From Umbelopsis ramanniana AG (Eukaryota; Mucoromycota; Umbelopsidomycetes; Umbelopsidales; Umbelopsidaceae): 64,000 nucleotides of DNA. A model generated the notes under the pieces. The model was not told the origin of the DNA, made no database searches, and saw only the letters and a program-made list of their open reading frames with translations. The stretch is taken from the NCBI RefSeq assembly GCF_025399195.1, contig NW_026252147.1, positions 62,001-126,000 on the forward strand, read 5' to 3'. This document shows, one piece after another, positions 13,101 through 22,776 of this stretch; the first letter of the stretch is position 1; every line of letters begins with the position of its first letter. The position numbers and the translations under genes were made by a program.

Positions 13101-13342
13101 GGACAGCTCAAACCGCATCCACCGAGTCCGCCAAACTATCAGCAGCTGCTGCCACCGCGGCATCAGGATCATCGTCATCGCCTTCTTCCTTCAGTCCTGC
13201 ATCCGACACTCCGTCTGCTATGGTGGAAGATAGTGACATGGCTTTGGATACCCTGGGTGACGATCATGCAGAACCAAAGAACGAAGAGAGTATGATGCGA
13301 TACTTGATGGATGAATGGGTCCCTCAAACGCCAGATAATTAA
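10122..13342 (+). CDS. Zn2Cys6 transcription factor with fungal-specific TF domain
   Basis: Exons 10122-10235, 10322-10547, 10616-11243 and 11329-13342 encode about 993 residues. The binuclear zinc cluster is at residues 31-57 (C31, C34, C41, C47, C50, C57) and is followed by a basic RRGPPK linker and a short coiled coil (VELLETRLRMVEKALTFLE). The middle-homology domain of fungal regulators starts near VIPPELIDTYFDAVHPHFPL and runs through the helical region ending about 12100. The last 400 residues are low complexity, rich in Ser, Gln, Met and Pro, with an acidic tail. The first intron splits the zinc cluster after CRKRK. Zn2Cys6 proteins are nuclear DNA-binding regulators of metabolism; the target genes cannot be read from the sequence. 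Confidence 0.92.
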
Positions 13343-14054
13343 TGGATGCCGCTCCGGAACTTTATACCATGGTGCTTCCCCTTTGGCTTACTTCCTTCAA
13401 TTCTTTTTTTGTGAGTTATTTTACTGGCGCATGCATTCATCTTTTTCATAGTCTTCAAATCCAACTTTATCATAGAAATTGCATCACCTTTTTCTTTTTT
13501 TTTTTTTTTTTTGGTTCCTGGATGGCATGCAGAATCCCAGGAGCATGTACATACTGTTTTATTGGCGTGGCTATCCACATCGGTTGGGATTATGTTTTGG
13601 CTACCTTTTACGTGAAAACAGGTTGTTTAAGATGAAGGCAAAGAAAACATGAAAGAAATAAACAACACATTATGAAGTTATTTTTACATGGCTGCTCGAT
13701 ATTCATTCAGGGTCGGAATGCGGAACCTCTAATTCTAGTCCAGGTGGAAGCAAAAAGTACTCGGAAGTAAGTAGACCAATAAGGTGCGTATGAAAGAGCA
13801 ACCCATCTGGAAAGAAAGGCCGAACCATTTAGCCTGGAGGGATTGGTGAATATGACTCGGTACAACCGCTCCAATCCAGGATAGCATTGGTCTGTATAAG
13901 AAGGTCATATACTTTAATGCTGCTGGGGACACTGCTTGTTGGTTAACAGACCGACGGAAAATCTGATAACGAAATCAGGTGATTTCCTCATGATTGGGAA
14001 ATTCCGTCCTTTGTTCCTTGGATTCTCCACATTTCTCACCTTTCTACTCGTACA
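13343..14054. other. Intergenic region, 3' UTR of Zn2Cys6 gene and heme oxygenase promoter
   Basis: About 700 bp. It has a long T-tract near 13495-13512 and an AATAAA at about 13657-13662 that could be a poly(A) signal. The ORFs in this stretch on either strand lack splice-consistent context or recognisable homology. Confidence 0.4.
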
Positions 14055-15898
14055 ATGCCAGAAGGTTCCGGAAATACAATGCCGCCCATGATGCCTCCTC
14101 ACCCCGGCCTCGATATGATTTCAGACAACTATGATGATCTGAAGAAGAAGTGCCCTGCTTTCGCTTCCGGCTGTCCATACGCCAAGACCGAAGAATTCAA
14201 TACATTGGCTGCCAGCGTTGGCGACATTTCGAAATGGTAGGTCATTCTGTTACATGGTCCATGATGGCTGCGCTGCCTAAACACACTTTCCTAACGACTC
14301 TGCCATTGCTCTCTTTGAATTAGCCCGGCTTTCCAAGAAGGTATGTGAAACAACTTAAGCTTTCATACCAAACCTGACTTTGCCCTGACCAATGAAATTT
14401 TAGGTTGTCCCTTTTCTGACAAGTCAAAGGAAGAGCTGGCCGTTCTGATTGAGTCTGTCCCCAAAGAACATCCTCTTATTAACCCGCACGGTAATGATCA
14501 TGTCTGCCCTTCTTCCCCTTAAATTAACGTGGGTGTCTAACTCCTGAATTAGAGCTACCATCTTGTCATGAAGGAGAGCTTCTTGTCCAAGCTTTGAATG
14601 CTTTCTTGAGCCAAATTCGTCAAGAGTCTGATATCATTCAAGATGGTCACTCTGCCCACAAGCAGCCTGATCCCATTGTATTTTTGGAAGATCCTCAACT
14701 TGCAGGTGCTATGCGTGAAGGAACCAAAGCCGTCCACAAAGCCGCCGAGAACTCTGTCTTCACAAAGTAGGTCTTGTCTTAATTAGCACTGTTGTCTCTC
14801 TCAATGACTAACCATCGTTCACAGGCGCTTCCTCCGCGGTCAAATCAATCGCGACGAATATGGACGATACATCAACTCACTGTACTTTGTTTACAAGTAT
14901 GTATAGTCTACAGTCTCATACCGCTGACAACACTTTCTAAACAAAAAAAAATGATCGTTTTCATGTTTGCAGCTCCATGGAAGGGCTCCTTGAGAAACAT
15001 AAAGAGCATCCTACTGTGAAGCTTATTTACTTCCCTACTGAGGTCAATCGTAAGCAGTCTTTGCTGCAAGGTAATGGAAAAATATTCAAATATCGGCAGC
15101 ATGCTTTTTTCTGTTATCCTAACACTTGCTGCCAATCCCTAGATCTTGAATACTACTATGGCAAAGACCAGGTTCCAGATCTCATTGCCTTGGATAAAAT
15201 GACTCCTGCAGTCAAGGAATATGTGGACGCCATGGAGTCAGCTTGCGCAAAGAACCCTGCATTGTTGATTGCTCACAGCTATTCTCGATATTTGGGAGAT
15301 CTTTCAGGTGAGCACGCTAACACATGTCTGTAGTTCGCTATGCTTGCTACTCAGCTGACCTTTGAACCTTTTTTTCTTTACCTCCCAATAGGTGGTCAGA
15401 TTTTGGCAAAGAGATTGAAGACTCATATTTTCCATTTGTCCGAGAAAGATGCCGAATGGGATACCACCGAAGGATTGAACTTTTATCATTTTGAAGCCAT
15501 CGGCAATGTACCTGAGTTCAAGGAGATGTACAGAGAACGTCTTAACGCTGCCAAAGTCGATGCTCCCACCAGAGGTAACTTGAAACAGGATGAAACTGCT
15601 GACCTCAAACGAATACTCACTAACACTTATTCATCGAACAGATTTGGTGGTGACTGAAGCTGTAAAGTCTTTCCAATTGAACATTGCGTTGTTTGATGAA
15701 GTTGAGGAATTGTCGCAAAAGCACTTGTTGGCTCCTACTTTATTGCGCGGCGAGATCAATGTCCCTGAGCCCGCTGGATTACCCAAGTCTCACGAGAAGA
15801 GATCAAAGAAATCATGGACCATTGCTACCTCCGTCGCCGTTGCTGTTGCTGCTGTTGCTGTTGGAGCCTTGATCTACAAGAGAGTCCAGAAAGCATAA
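14055..15898 (+). CDS. HMX1: Heme oxygenase with duplicated N-terminal Cys-Pro motifs and C-terminal membrane anchor
   Basis: Nine exons (14055-14236, 14324-14340, 14404-14490, 14553-14766, 14825-14896, 14973-15070, 15143-15307, 15392-15574, 15642-15898) encode 424 residues. Heme oxygenase opens the heme ring to biliverdin, CO and iron. Seen in sequence: the proximal histidine in EGTKAVHKAAENS (His157), the signature SYSRYLGDLSGGQILAKRL, and a hydrophobic tail anchor (about residues 398-418) preceded by KRSKKS and ending KRVQKA, as in ER tail-anchored heme oxygenases. Before the catalytic domain lie two copies of CPAFxxGCP (C33, C40 and C61, C68), exactly 28 residues apart. All four cysteines precede proline, the core of heme-regulatory motifs as in mammalian HO-2, where they sit C-terminally. 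The second copy is split by a 17-nt exon. HMX1 is used as the fungal family name; strict orthology is not shown. Confidence 0.93.
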
Positions 15899-16391
15899 GT
15901 GTTGCCAAGGTCATGGTGATTTCTAGGCCGTTTTTTCTTTTCTATATTTCCTCGATCCGAAACGTTATAGCGAGCTTTGCCTCTAAAGTAGCGATCATTG
16001 AGTGAATATGTCTATGTTGTATTTGATGCATGCATTTTCATACTCTTACCCTCCTATACTGTATTGATATCTTCTACCTCCCAACTCGTTAAACCAACCC
16101 CATTGATCATTAGACGTGCCCACCAAGCACAAAACCATAATCACAAATAAAGGAACCATAAAAATCAAAGAAAAAAAAAATATTATCCAAACAAAACAAA
16201 CCAACTCCCATGACAAAAGTTCATTCTCAAACTGCGTATCAATGTTAAACCGCAATCATTGTTTCAGGGACAAATAAAATCACTGTCAATATAGCCTTCA
16301 GTACTATCACTTTCCTATCGTCATATTGGCCGCTGGTATCGGTTGGCTCTGGCAATAAGGGGACGGCATGCCCTGTCCCCTATAATTATCC
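15899..16391. other. Convergent 3' region between heme oxygenase and the minus-strand gene
   Basis: About 490 bp between two stop codons that face each other. It is AT-rich with oligo-A runs near 16160-16180. I see no coding signal. Confidence 0.4.
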
Positions 16392-16913
16392 CTACAGCCT
16401 GGATGTTACGTTTAGGCAATGGAGGTATCGCATTATTTCCACAATGGGCAGCAGCCAACTTGGTGCCTCGTGACGTTTCCATTTACACAAGTTTGAAAGC
16501 TCTGGAATGACGGATTCACTCTGCCCCGCAGGTTTTGCCTCTTCATTCGATAGAGCGTCCAGGGCACTCATCATTTCGCATTGTACTCTCCTTGCTTGCA
16601 TGCAGTTGTTCAGTGCGTATGCAAACTGCATGTGCTTTACCGATGTCTTTGCCGGGTGTGCGTCATGGTGAATCCCTGTAAGGGGAGATGGAAAGAAAGC
16701 CTATCCCGAAAGCTTACTTTTTTGGTTTTTTTGGCGGTAGCATGCTCGATCTATCATGAGCCTTTGTTTTGAAACTGGTGCCACAACATCTTCGTTCGCC
16801 CTGAGGGATAAAAAAGACCATAATGTGTGTTGGATGAGTTGCTCCATGGATGATACCATTTTCGTTAAATGACCTAAATATATGCCGCATACGTTAACAT
16901 TGTACTGCATCAT
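16392..16913 (-). CDS. Unassigned protein, predicted two-exon gene
   Basis: On the minus strand a reading frame from 16913 to 16718 joins one from 16675 to 16392 across a 42-nt intron with a good donor (GTAAGC) and a pyrimidine-rich acceptor ending TTACAG. The join keeps frame and gives 159 residues. Without the intron neither half is a full gene. The protein has no signal peptide or obvious domain; it looks mostly helical, with IYLGHLTKMVSSMEQLIQ at the N-terminus and WLLPIVEIMRYLHCLNVTSRL near the end. An in-frame stop lies shortly upstream of the first ATG, but an additional 5' exon is possible. I do not recognise the family. The alternative is that both ORFs are chance, which is why confidence is moderate. 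Confidence 0.45.
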
Positions 16914-17245
16914 TTGGCTGTTGAGCCTGCCTGCCTGACCTTAGCTTACTTTGAACATTTCCATCTGCCCTAACCGCCTCCGCAATGGACGGCTATAAAC
17001 TCCTTTCCCCTTGATTGCCTCTGTCTTTACTCATCTTTCCGGAAATCATCAATACCTCGCGCTCTCCTGGTCTCATATCCCTTTTTTTCTTTTCTTTACT
17101 GATTTTTTGACAGAAAAAAAATAATAATTACGAAACACTCACTACCTTATAAGCTTTTTTTATTCTTATTTCCATCGTACTTTTCTACATTGTTCATTTT
17201 TCTTTTCGTGCTTGGGTTATAGTCACCTTTCCCCGTATTGCACAC
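16914..17245. promoter_or_regulatory. Divergent promoter with TATA box and pyrimidine-rich leader
   Basis: The region lies between the minus-strand gene at 16913 and the secreted-protein gene at 17246. A TATAAA is at 16994-16999 on the plus strand. From about 17030 to 17215 the plus strand is strongly C/T-rich with many TTTTCT blocks, typical of leaders of highly expressed fungal genes. Confidence 0.5.
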
Positions 17246-17605
17246 ATGTATCTCGCCAGCTCTTTTCTTGTCATGCTCATCACTTTCTTTGCATCCCTAT
17301 CAACTGCAGCACCCATATATCGCATGGAGCTACATTACCAACAAATAAAGCAAGGACTTCAGTCGAACACCGTTCGGCAATCCATGAACCAAGCGAATAC
17401 AGCTATCGCCAACTACCTTGACCCGGAGATTTGGCCAGAGAGTGCTTCTGAACCCCGAATCAATATATTTGCAGACGTCCTCAAGCAGATCCGTCAATTA
17501 CCACATCAGCTGTTGACTCCTCCCGCAGACATAAAAGAAAGGTTCGCTCGAAACACTCGAGATGAACTTGGCTATGCAGAGTGGTTAGTGGAAATCACCT
17601 TGTAA
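17246..17605 (+). CDS. Small secreted protein, unknown family
   Basis: A single-exon ORF of 119 residues. The first 22-23 residues form a clear signal peptide (MYLASSFLVMLITFFASLST, then an Ala-Ala pair), so the mature chain is about 97 residues. It has no cysteines, is mixed charge and probably helical (YQQIKQGLQSNTVRQSMNQA), with IWPES and a Pro-rich stretch before the C-terminus. The T/C-rich leader and TATA box upstream suggest strong expression. A GTAAG overlaps the stop codon (TTGTAAGT), so the last codon could be a splice donor, but the only extension I could trace was unconvincing. The absence of cysteines is unusual for small secreted effectors, so a cell-wall or extracellular role is only a guess. 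Confidence 0.6.
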   Translation: MYLASSFLVMLITFFASLSTAAPIYRMELHYQQIKQGLQSNTVRQSMNQANTAIANYLDPEIWPESASEPRINIFADVLKQIRQLPHQLLTPPADIKERFARNTRDELGYAEWLVEITL

Positions 17606-17832
17606 GTTGCCACAGAAGATAATGTTCCTCGACATGTAGTCCTATCACAGATTCCCAAACACAACAACTTCATGCTCCATAACTTATTGTTTTTGTATTC
17701 CTTGTTTCCCCCTTATAATTTTTCGTCGTCTTTTATTTTGATTTTTTCTCCTTTCACCCCAAAGTGTATTATCGTAAAAAAAAGTTGTGGCTAGTCACAA
17801 TAGTTGCCTGTTTGCAGACAGTATCGTTACAG

Positions 17833-18483
17833 CTAATTTTTTCGTAACCCGTAGTAATAATAAACTCCTACAATGGCAAGGGTAGCTACAGCTGGGGTGA
17901 GGTCTAACTGAACAATAAGGTAGATCCAGATGGTGGCAAGGCCAGGAGCGCGTAGCATTTGACCCATGGAGGGGGATTTATGAACTGTGTACAATAAGAA
18001 AGCTCCCACCACAAGACTTGAAATCGCCATCAATGCTTGCATCGTCCGGGTCGCCTTGTAGCGATTGGTGATATATATCAGTGGTATCAACGCTAAAAGG
18101 GGATGCCCCCAACCAAAATTAGCCGTCGCATTATCACAAAACCGACGAAATGGATATTCACCTGGTAAAACGTGAAGCATACGCCAGGGTAATTGCCCAT
18201 AGCTCCATGGTTCACTGTATTGGACTTGGACTGTGACCTCGAATGTGGCAAACAAAAAGCTGAATGGTAGGGCTAGAAATATGGCTTGTAGTGCAAAATC
18301 AAGTGTAGTGGCATCTGAATCTTCTTCCATCGATGAAGTAGTAGCGACTTGTTTCAAAACGCCACTTTGTTCAATGATATTCCATTTATCCGTATCTGAA
18401 ATATCGTCCTGGCCTTTTTGCTTTGGAATCTGTTTGATGAGGGGTTCTTTGTTTTGTTGTTTCCGTGATCGGATCGTAGTCAT
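17833..18483 (-). CDS. Four-helix integral membrane protein, uncharacterised (DUF7719-like)
   Basis: Single exon, 216 residues. The first 60 residues are hydrophilic and basic with Ser/Thr. Four hydrophobic segments follow: about residues 61-85 (FALQAIFLALPFSFLFATFE), 122-140 (WGHPLLALIPLIYITNRY), 147-166, and 180-211 near the C-terminus, ending LRKN. The layout, with one helix, a loop containing PWRMLHVLPGEYPF, then three helices, resembles fungal proteins listed as DUF7719, though I cannot confirm this without a profile search. It is transcribed divergently from the coiled-coil gene starting at 18554, only 70 bp away, and converges with the secreted-protein gene. Which membrane it sits in cannot be told. 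Confidence 0.72.
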   Translation of the reverse strand: MTTIRSRKQQNKEPLIKQIPKQKGQDDISDTDKWNIIEQSGVLKQVATTSSMEEDSDATTLDFALQAIFLALPFSFLFATFEVTVQVQYSEPWSYGQLPWRMLHVLPGEYPFRRFCDNATANFGWGHPLLALIPLIYITNRYKATRTMQALMAISSLVVGAFLLYTVHKSPSMGQMLRAPGLATIWIYLIVQLDLTPAVATLAIVGVYYYYGLRKN

Positions 18484-18553
18484 GACTTGAACAAGAAGTT
18501 GGCAGGCGTTTTTTCAGAGGCCGCCGTTCGTTCTTCAGGTACCAAACCCCCCA
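18484..18553. promoter_or_regulatory. 70-bp bidirectional promoter region
   Basis: Only 70 bp separate the ATG of the minus-strand membrane-protein gene (18483) from the ATG of the plus-strand coiled-coil gene (18554). The two 5' leaders must be very short or overlap. No TATA box is evident. Confidence 0.5.
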
Positions 18554-21500
18554 ATGTCTGAGAAGCCAAAGAGAACATCCACTCTGGCATCCCTCGGAAT
18601 TGCCCCAGGTGCAGCCACGCCACCACCTGCAGCTGCTAAAAAGCCTGCAACCAAGCCAGCTGTTCCAAAGCAAACGACAGCCACCAGTCCACGCCCTGTT
18701 GTGAAAGCAACAGATGGACGATCTACACCAGCAAAAACGACACGTCCAGCCGCAGCGCCTGTAAAACCAGCTGTGCCTCGAGCTCCAAGACCCTCGGTTG
18801 AAGGCACTCGATCACCAGCCCCTACAGCCAGAACTCCAGTCACCAAAGCAACCGGCTCAACCACCACGCGTGCTGCCACCGCCTCGGCTGGAACACGCAC
18901 GGCTTCGTCACTTGGAGCAAAGGTAGCAGGATCAACAACCACTAGACCCAGCGCCACGCCAGGCACATCTGCCAGAAGACCTGTGGCTTCATCCGTCACC
19001 CCGGTCCCTGCCACGTCTGCCGCCAGAAAGGCTTCCGTAACTCCTCGCGTTGCTTCGGGTTCTTCAGCAACCACTAATGCTGCAGCCAAGCCAACTGCAA
19101 GTGAGGTTGTGAAAAATCTAAAGCAAAAGGTGAGTAGCACATTGTTTCGACCTACATGTGGGGACTAAATTCTAAATCGGTGTTGTTACGACTTTTAGAA
19201 TGAGGAGATGCAAAATGAGATCCAATCTAGAGACTCCGTCATAAAGGAATTGGAGGACAAGTTGCGCAAATATGAAGAAAAGGAGCAAAGCGAGAAGCAA
19301 GAAGTCGTGATGGCAGAGAATCCATCGGAAGACGTGGATGCTGAAGAGGACTCTGAAGATGTCAAGGAGACTGACATTGCCACTGCAGAAGCAGTCGAGC
19401 ATGAAGAAACTCCCGCTTCAACCACCAAGGATGACTCGGCCGCGGAGGAGCTTGAGCAATTGCGAGCAAAGTTGAGCGAAAGTGAAACTACTATTGCAGA
19501 GTTGAAAGACGAACACCAAAAGGTAGTCGACAGCCTTCAATCTGAGCACGCACAGGCAGTTGATGCTCTTAAGCTGGAGCTGGAAACTACTTTGGCCAGA
19601 GAAAAGTCCGCCGCCGACAACGCTATCACCCTCGATCACCTCAAGGAGGAGCATGCTAAACAGTTGAAGGAATTGGAAGAGAAGAGCAACCTTGCCATTG
19701 TTCAATTTGAAGAAAAGGAACATCGACATGCAAAGGATATGGAAACCTTGTTGAAGCAGCACTATGAAGAACTTGAAAAGGTGAAAGAGGACCAAAAGGT
19801 AAGCACTGTTCAGATTTGAGTAGTGTGATTTGGAAGAAAAGTCAGAGTATTTAAGTACGAGCTCTCATTGTAGCTGGAATCGGAATCCAGTCATCAGCAT
19901 GAAATCAATGAGCTTGTGAAGAAGCACACTGAAGAATTGAATGAAAAGTTGAAAGAACAGGTCGACAGACTGGAACGAGAAAAGGCTGAGCTTATTGCCG
20001 CCCATAATGGTGCGGTCAAAAAACTTGACGAAGAGTACACCAGCGCATTGGAAACTTTCAAGATCGAAAGGCAAAACGAACAGGATCAACTCGAACCCAT
20101 CAAGCAAGCCACACAGGAACTTGAAAATAAATTGAAAGCTCAAGAAGAGGAGAAAGAAAACATCATCCAGTCGCTGAAGGACGAACACAAGAAGGAGATC
20201 AAGTACCTCAAGGCAGATCATGAAAGCCAACTTGGTGACATCCGATCAGAAATTCAGGTATAACTTGGCTGTGATATTGAACCGCGACATAAAAAGATTT
20301 AAATCCATCACTGACGAATGTACGCTTTTATCAGATATCCATTTCCAATGCGCATGAAAAGGAGCTTTCTGACTTGCGCGTAGAGCAGGATAAGAAACTA
20401 AAAGAAATGGAAATCCACTTCCAAGAAAAAGCGCGAGCTTTGGAAAGTGAACACGCTCAGATTCAAAGCTCTCATCGTAGGGAACTGGAGGAGCTCAAGA
20501 TTCGGCATAAGAACGAAAGTGAAGGCGAATTCGAAGATCGCATCTCGTCCATGCGCATCAAATACGAGAACCAAATTTCACAGCTGAAGACTGATCTTGA
20601 AAGCAAGACGACTGAGGTGGCTAAGCTTGCTTCACAAGCCGAACGTAAGGTGGAGAATGGCGAAAAGGAAGTTGATCAGAAAGCCATCCGCAAGTGGATT
20701 GAAACTTCTCTACGGTCCGAGTTCGACCAGAAACTAGACGCTTTGAAGATTGAGCATCAAAATGAGCTAGAGAGGTTGAAATCCCTCCACAGTCAAGAGA
20801 TAGAGTCAGTGGCTGCTACATCATCCCAAGGAACGGAAGATATCAAGGCTGACATCAGATCAGACCTGGCCAACGAGTATGAAGCAAAAATGCAAAATCT
20901 CATCAACATACATAATGAAGAACTAAGAACATTGAAGTCCAAGCAAAGTGATGATCAAAAGATGCTGGCCGAAGCTCGGGGAGAGATACTGAAATTGCAG
21001 CAAGCTATTATTACTTCAGAATCCAAAGGTACCTCTGCTGGTCTTGACTTGGTAAGTACAAGCGTCGTCGCTCATCTTTATGCTGGTTCATACTTACATT
21101 CCGTCTCCAGGCAAACAGTGAGGATATTCAGAGTTTAGCGGCCAAGCATCAGAGGGAAATCATGGCCGTACAAGAAAAGTATTCTCAACTACTCGCGGAA
21201 AAGGACAATGAGATAGCAGCGTTCCTGAAGGAGCAAAAACAATTGACTGCAAACCAACAAAAGGATCTTGAAAATCTCCATCAAGCTCACACAAGTAAGA
21301 TTGCTCAACTTGAAAATGACCATCGAAAAGCGCTGGACGTAAAGCAGAAGGAAATACAATCAAAGTCACTTGAAATACGTTGGTTGGAAGACGAAGTTAC
21401 CGGCTACGAATCAAAGGCAAACGATAATGATCCAAATATCGAGCACCTGCGTCTTCGTTGTGAGACTCTAGAGGCTGAGAAGCGCACTGCACAAACTGTA

Positions 21501-21680
21501 AATCAGAATTTGCGTCAAGAAGCAGATGCAGCTCGTGCTGAAAGCAGTCGTTTAATACAGTGAGTATCCCCTTTTTCGTTTCTGGTTGCATGGACTACAC
21601 GTATCTTATGCTGACATCCAACTTCAATGTGTCATAGACTGCTTCATCACCTTCAATCGGATCTCCATACCGAGTCGTAG
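18554..21680 (+). CDS. Long coiled-coil protein with basic Ala/Pro/Thr-rich head
   Basis: Exons 18554-19129, 19199-19798, 19874-20257, 20335-21051, 21111-21559 and 21638-21680 encode about 922 residues. Residues 1-190 are a disordered, strongly basic head rich in Ala, Pro, Thr and Lys with Ser/Thr-Pro sites. Such heads often bind microtubules or nucleic acid. From residue 195 to the end the protein is an almost uninterrupted coiled coil with regular heptads (for example ELEDKLRKYEEKEQ and LKEEHAKQLKELEEK), including an acidic stretch at about residues 225-265. The first four exons are multiples of three nucleotides, so skipping them would keep frame. No globular domain is visible. It could be a cytoskeletal linker, tether or spindle protein; the sequence does not decide. 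Confidence 0.82.
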
Positions 21681-21893
21681 TGTACTTTACATTATATTAA
21701 CCCCTCTATTAATTGACTCTGGAGTCTCAGTCAGTTCTTCTATTATTTGATTTTATAGCTTTCCCCAACGAATAATAATATAAAAGAAAGCTGTTCAATG
21801 TATGTTTGTCCCGCTTGTCCGTTATTGAAAATTGCTTGACTGGCATCGGAATATCAACTGACCTCCTACTGTGAATCCTGCTTTTATCCAGCC

Positions 21894-22584
21894 ATGCAAG
21901 CACACGATGACATTGTCAAGGCTATTCTAAGCTCCTTGCCGACTTCCGGCTCTGGAGATCAGGACGGACTGCCTAGCCTCGAGCAAGCCATATACCAGGC
22001 GGAAAACTTCATTCGAGCAGTAAGCACGAGCCTCACGCTGCAAAAAGCAGATCGAACCAACACCATTGACACTTGTCCTGTAGATTGATTGGTCGCAGCC
22101 TTGGCTCATTGCACTGGTTGCATTCCATGTCACTTCGTTCTTGACTCTCATTCTGTCTCGAAATAAGCACGACCTGCTCTCCGGGCTGCTCTTTTTCTTC
22201 AGTTCGTAAAACACCTCGATGTGAGCACAGAATGATACCCCCCCCCACTCTGACCCGCTTTTGTTGCAGTCTTCCTGGCCTGCCTCTCGCAGCCTTTGAA
22301 CGGATTCTTGTCGAGCAACTGGGAGCATTTTGCATCGGCAAACTATTTCGACCAGTCCGGCTTGTTCCTCGCCACTGTCTATTCACTACCACTGATCCTC
22401 AACTGTATATTAGCACTGGTAAGCAAGGCGTCTCAACCCTCATTTTATTGCAATGCATTTCTAACGTGTAGCTTCCACTCAGGTGCTTGTTCTTCGAGCA
22501 ACATGCACAATGCTTGTTAGTGTCAAGCGCAAGCAGCTGGAACGACAATTAAAGGCAAAGAAAAGTGCAAAAAAGAATGACTGA
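21894..22584 (+). CDS. TMEM18: Transmembrane protein 18
   Basis: Exons 21894-22019, 22084-22201, 22270-22418 and 22483-22584 encode 164 residues. None of the exons stands out alone, but the spliced product aligns along its length with animal TMEM18. Matching blocks are IDWSQPWLIALVAFHVTSF (animal proteins have a similar DWxxPWL block), NWEHFASANYFDQSGLFLAT (animals: NW, YFD, GMF), and a lysine-rich tail ending KKSAKKND. Three membrane helices are predicted. Animal TMEM18 is a nuclear-envelope protein linked to body-weight genetics; its biochemical role is not settled. The gene is absent from budding yeast, so its presence helps place this genome among early-diverging fungi. The first 40 residues are an added acidic N-terminus. 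Confidence 0.9.
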
Positions 22585-22776
22585 TTTCAATGGTCAAAGC
22601 ATATATGTATATTTAAAACGTTATTAGATTGACAAATTGCAAAATGGCATAATTGGTATAAGTTATATAAATAAGCGCAAGGGAGTGGGGGATATCTTAT
22701 GAAGCAAGTCTTGTTACGCAGCGCGAGTGTGGGGGGGGGAATGAAGGAGTGGGTTGGTTGGCAAAGGGGATCGATT

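Noticed and set aside
13735-13932. Minus-strand ORF with hydrophobic stretches between the Zn2Cys6 and heme oxygenase genes
   Set aside because: No start context, splice sites or homology; it lies in the promoter region of the heme oxygenase gene.
18535-19140. Minus-strand ORF of 201 residues rich in Ala, Val and Gly
   Set aside because: It is the reverse complement of the repetitive Ala/Pro/Thr head of the coiled-coil gene, so its length follows from codon bias and not from coding function.
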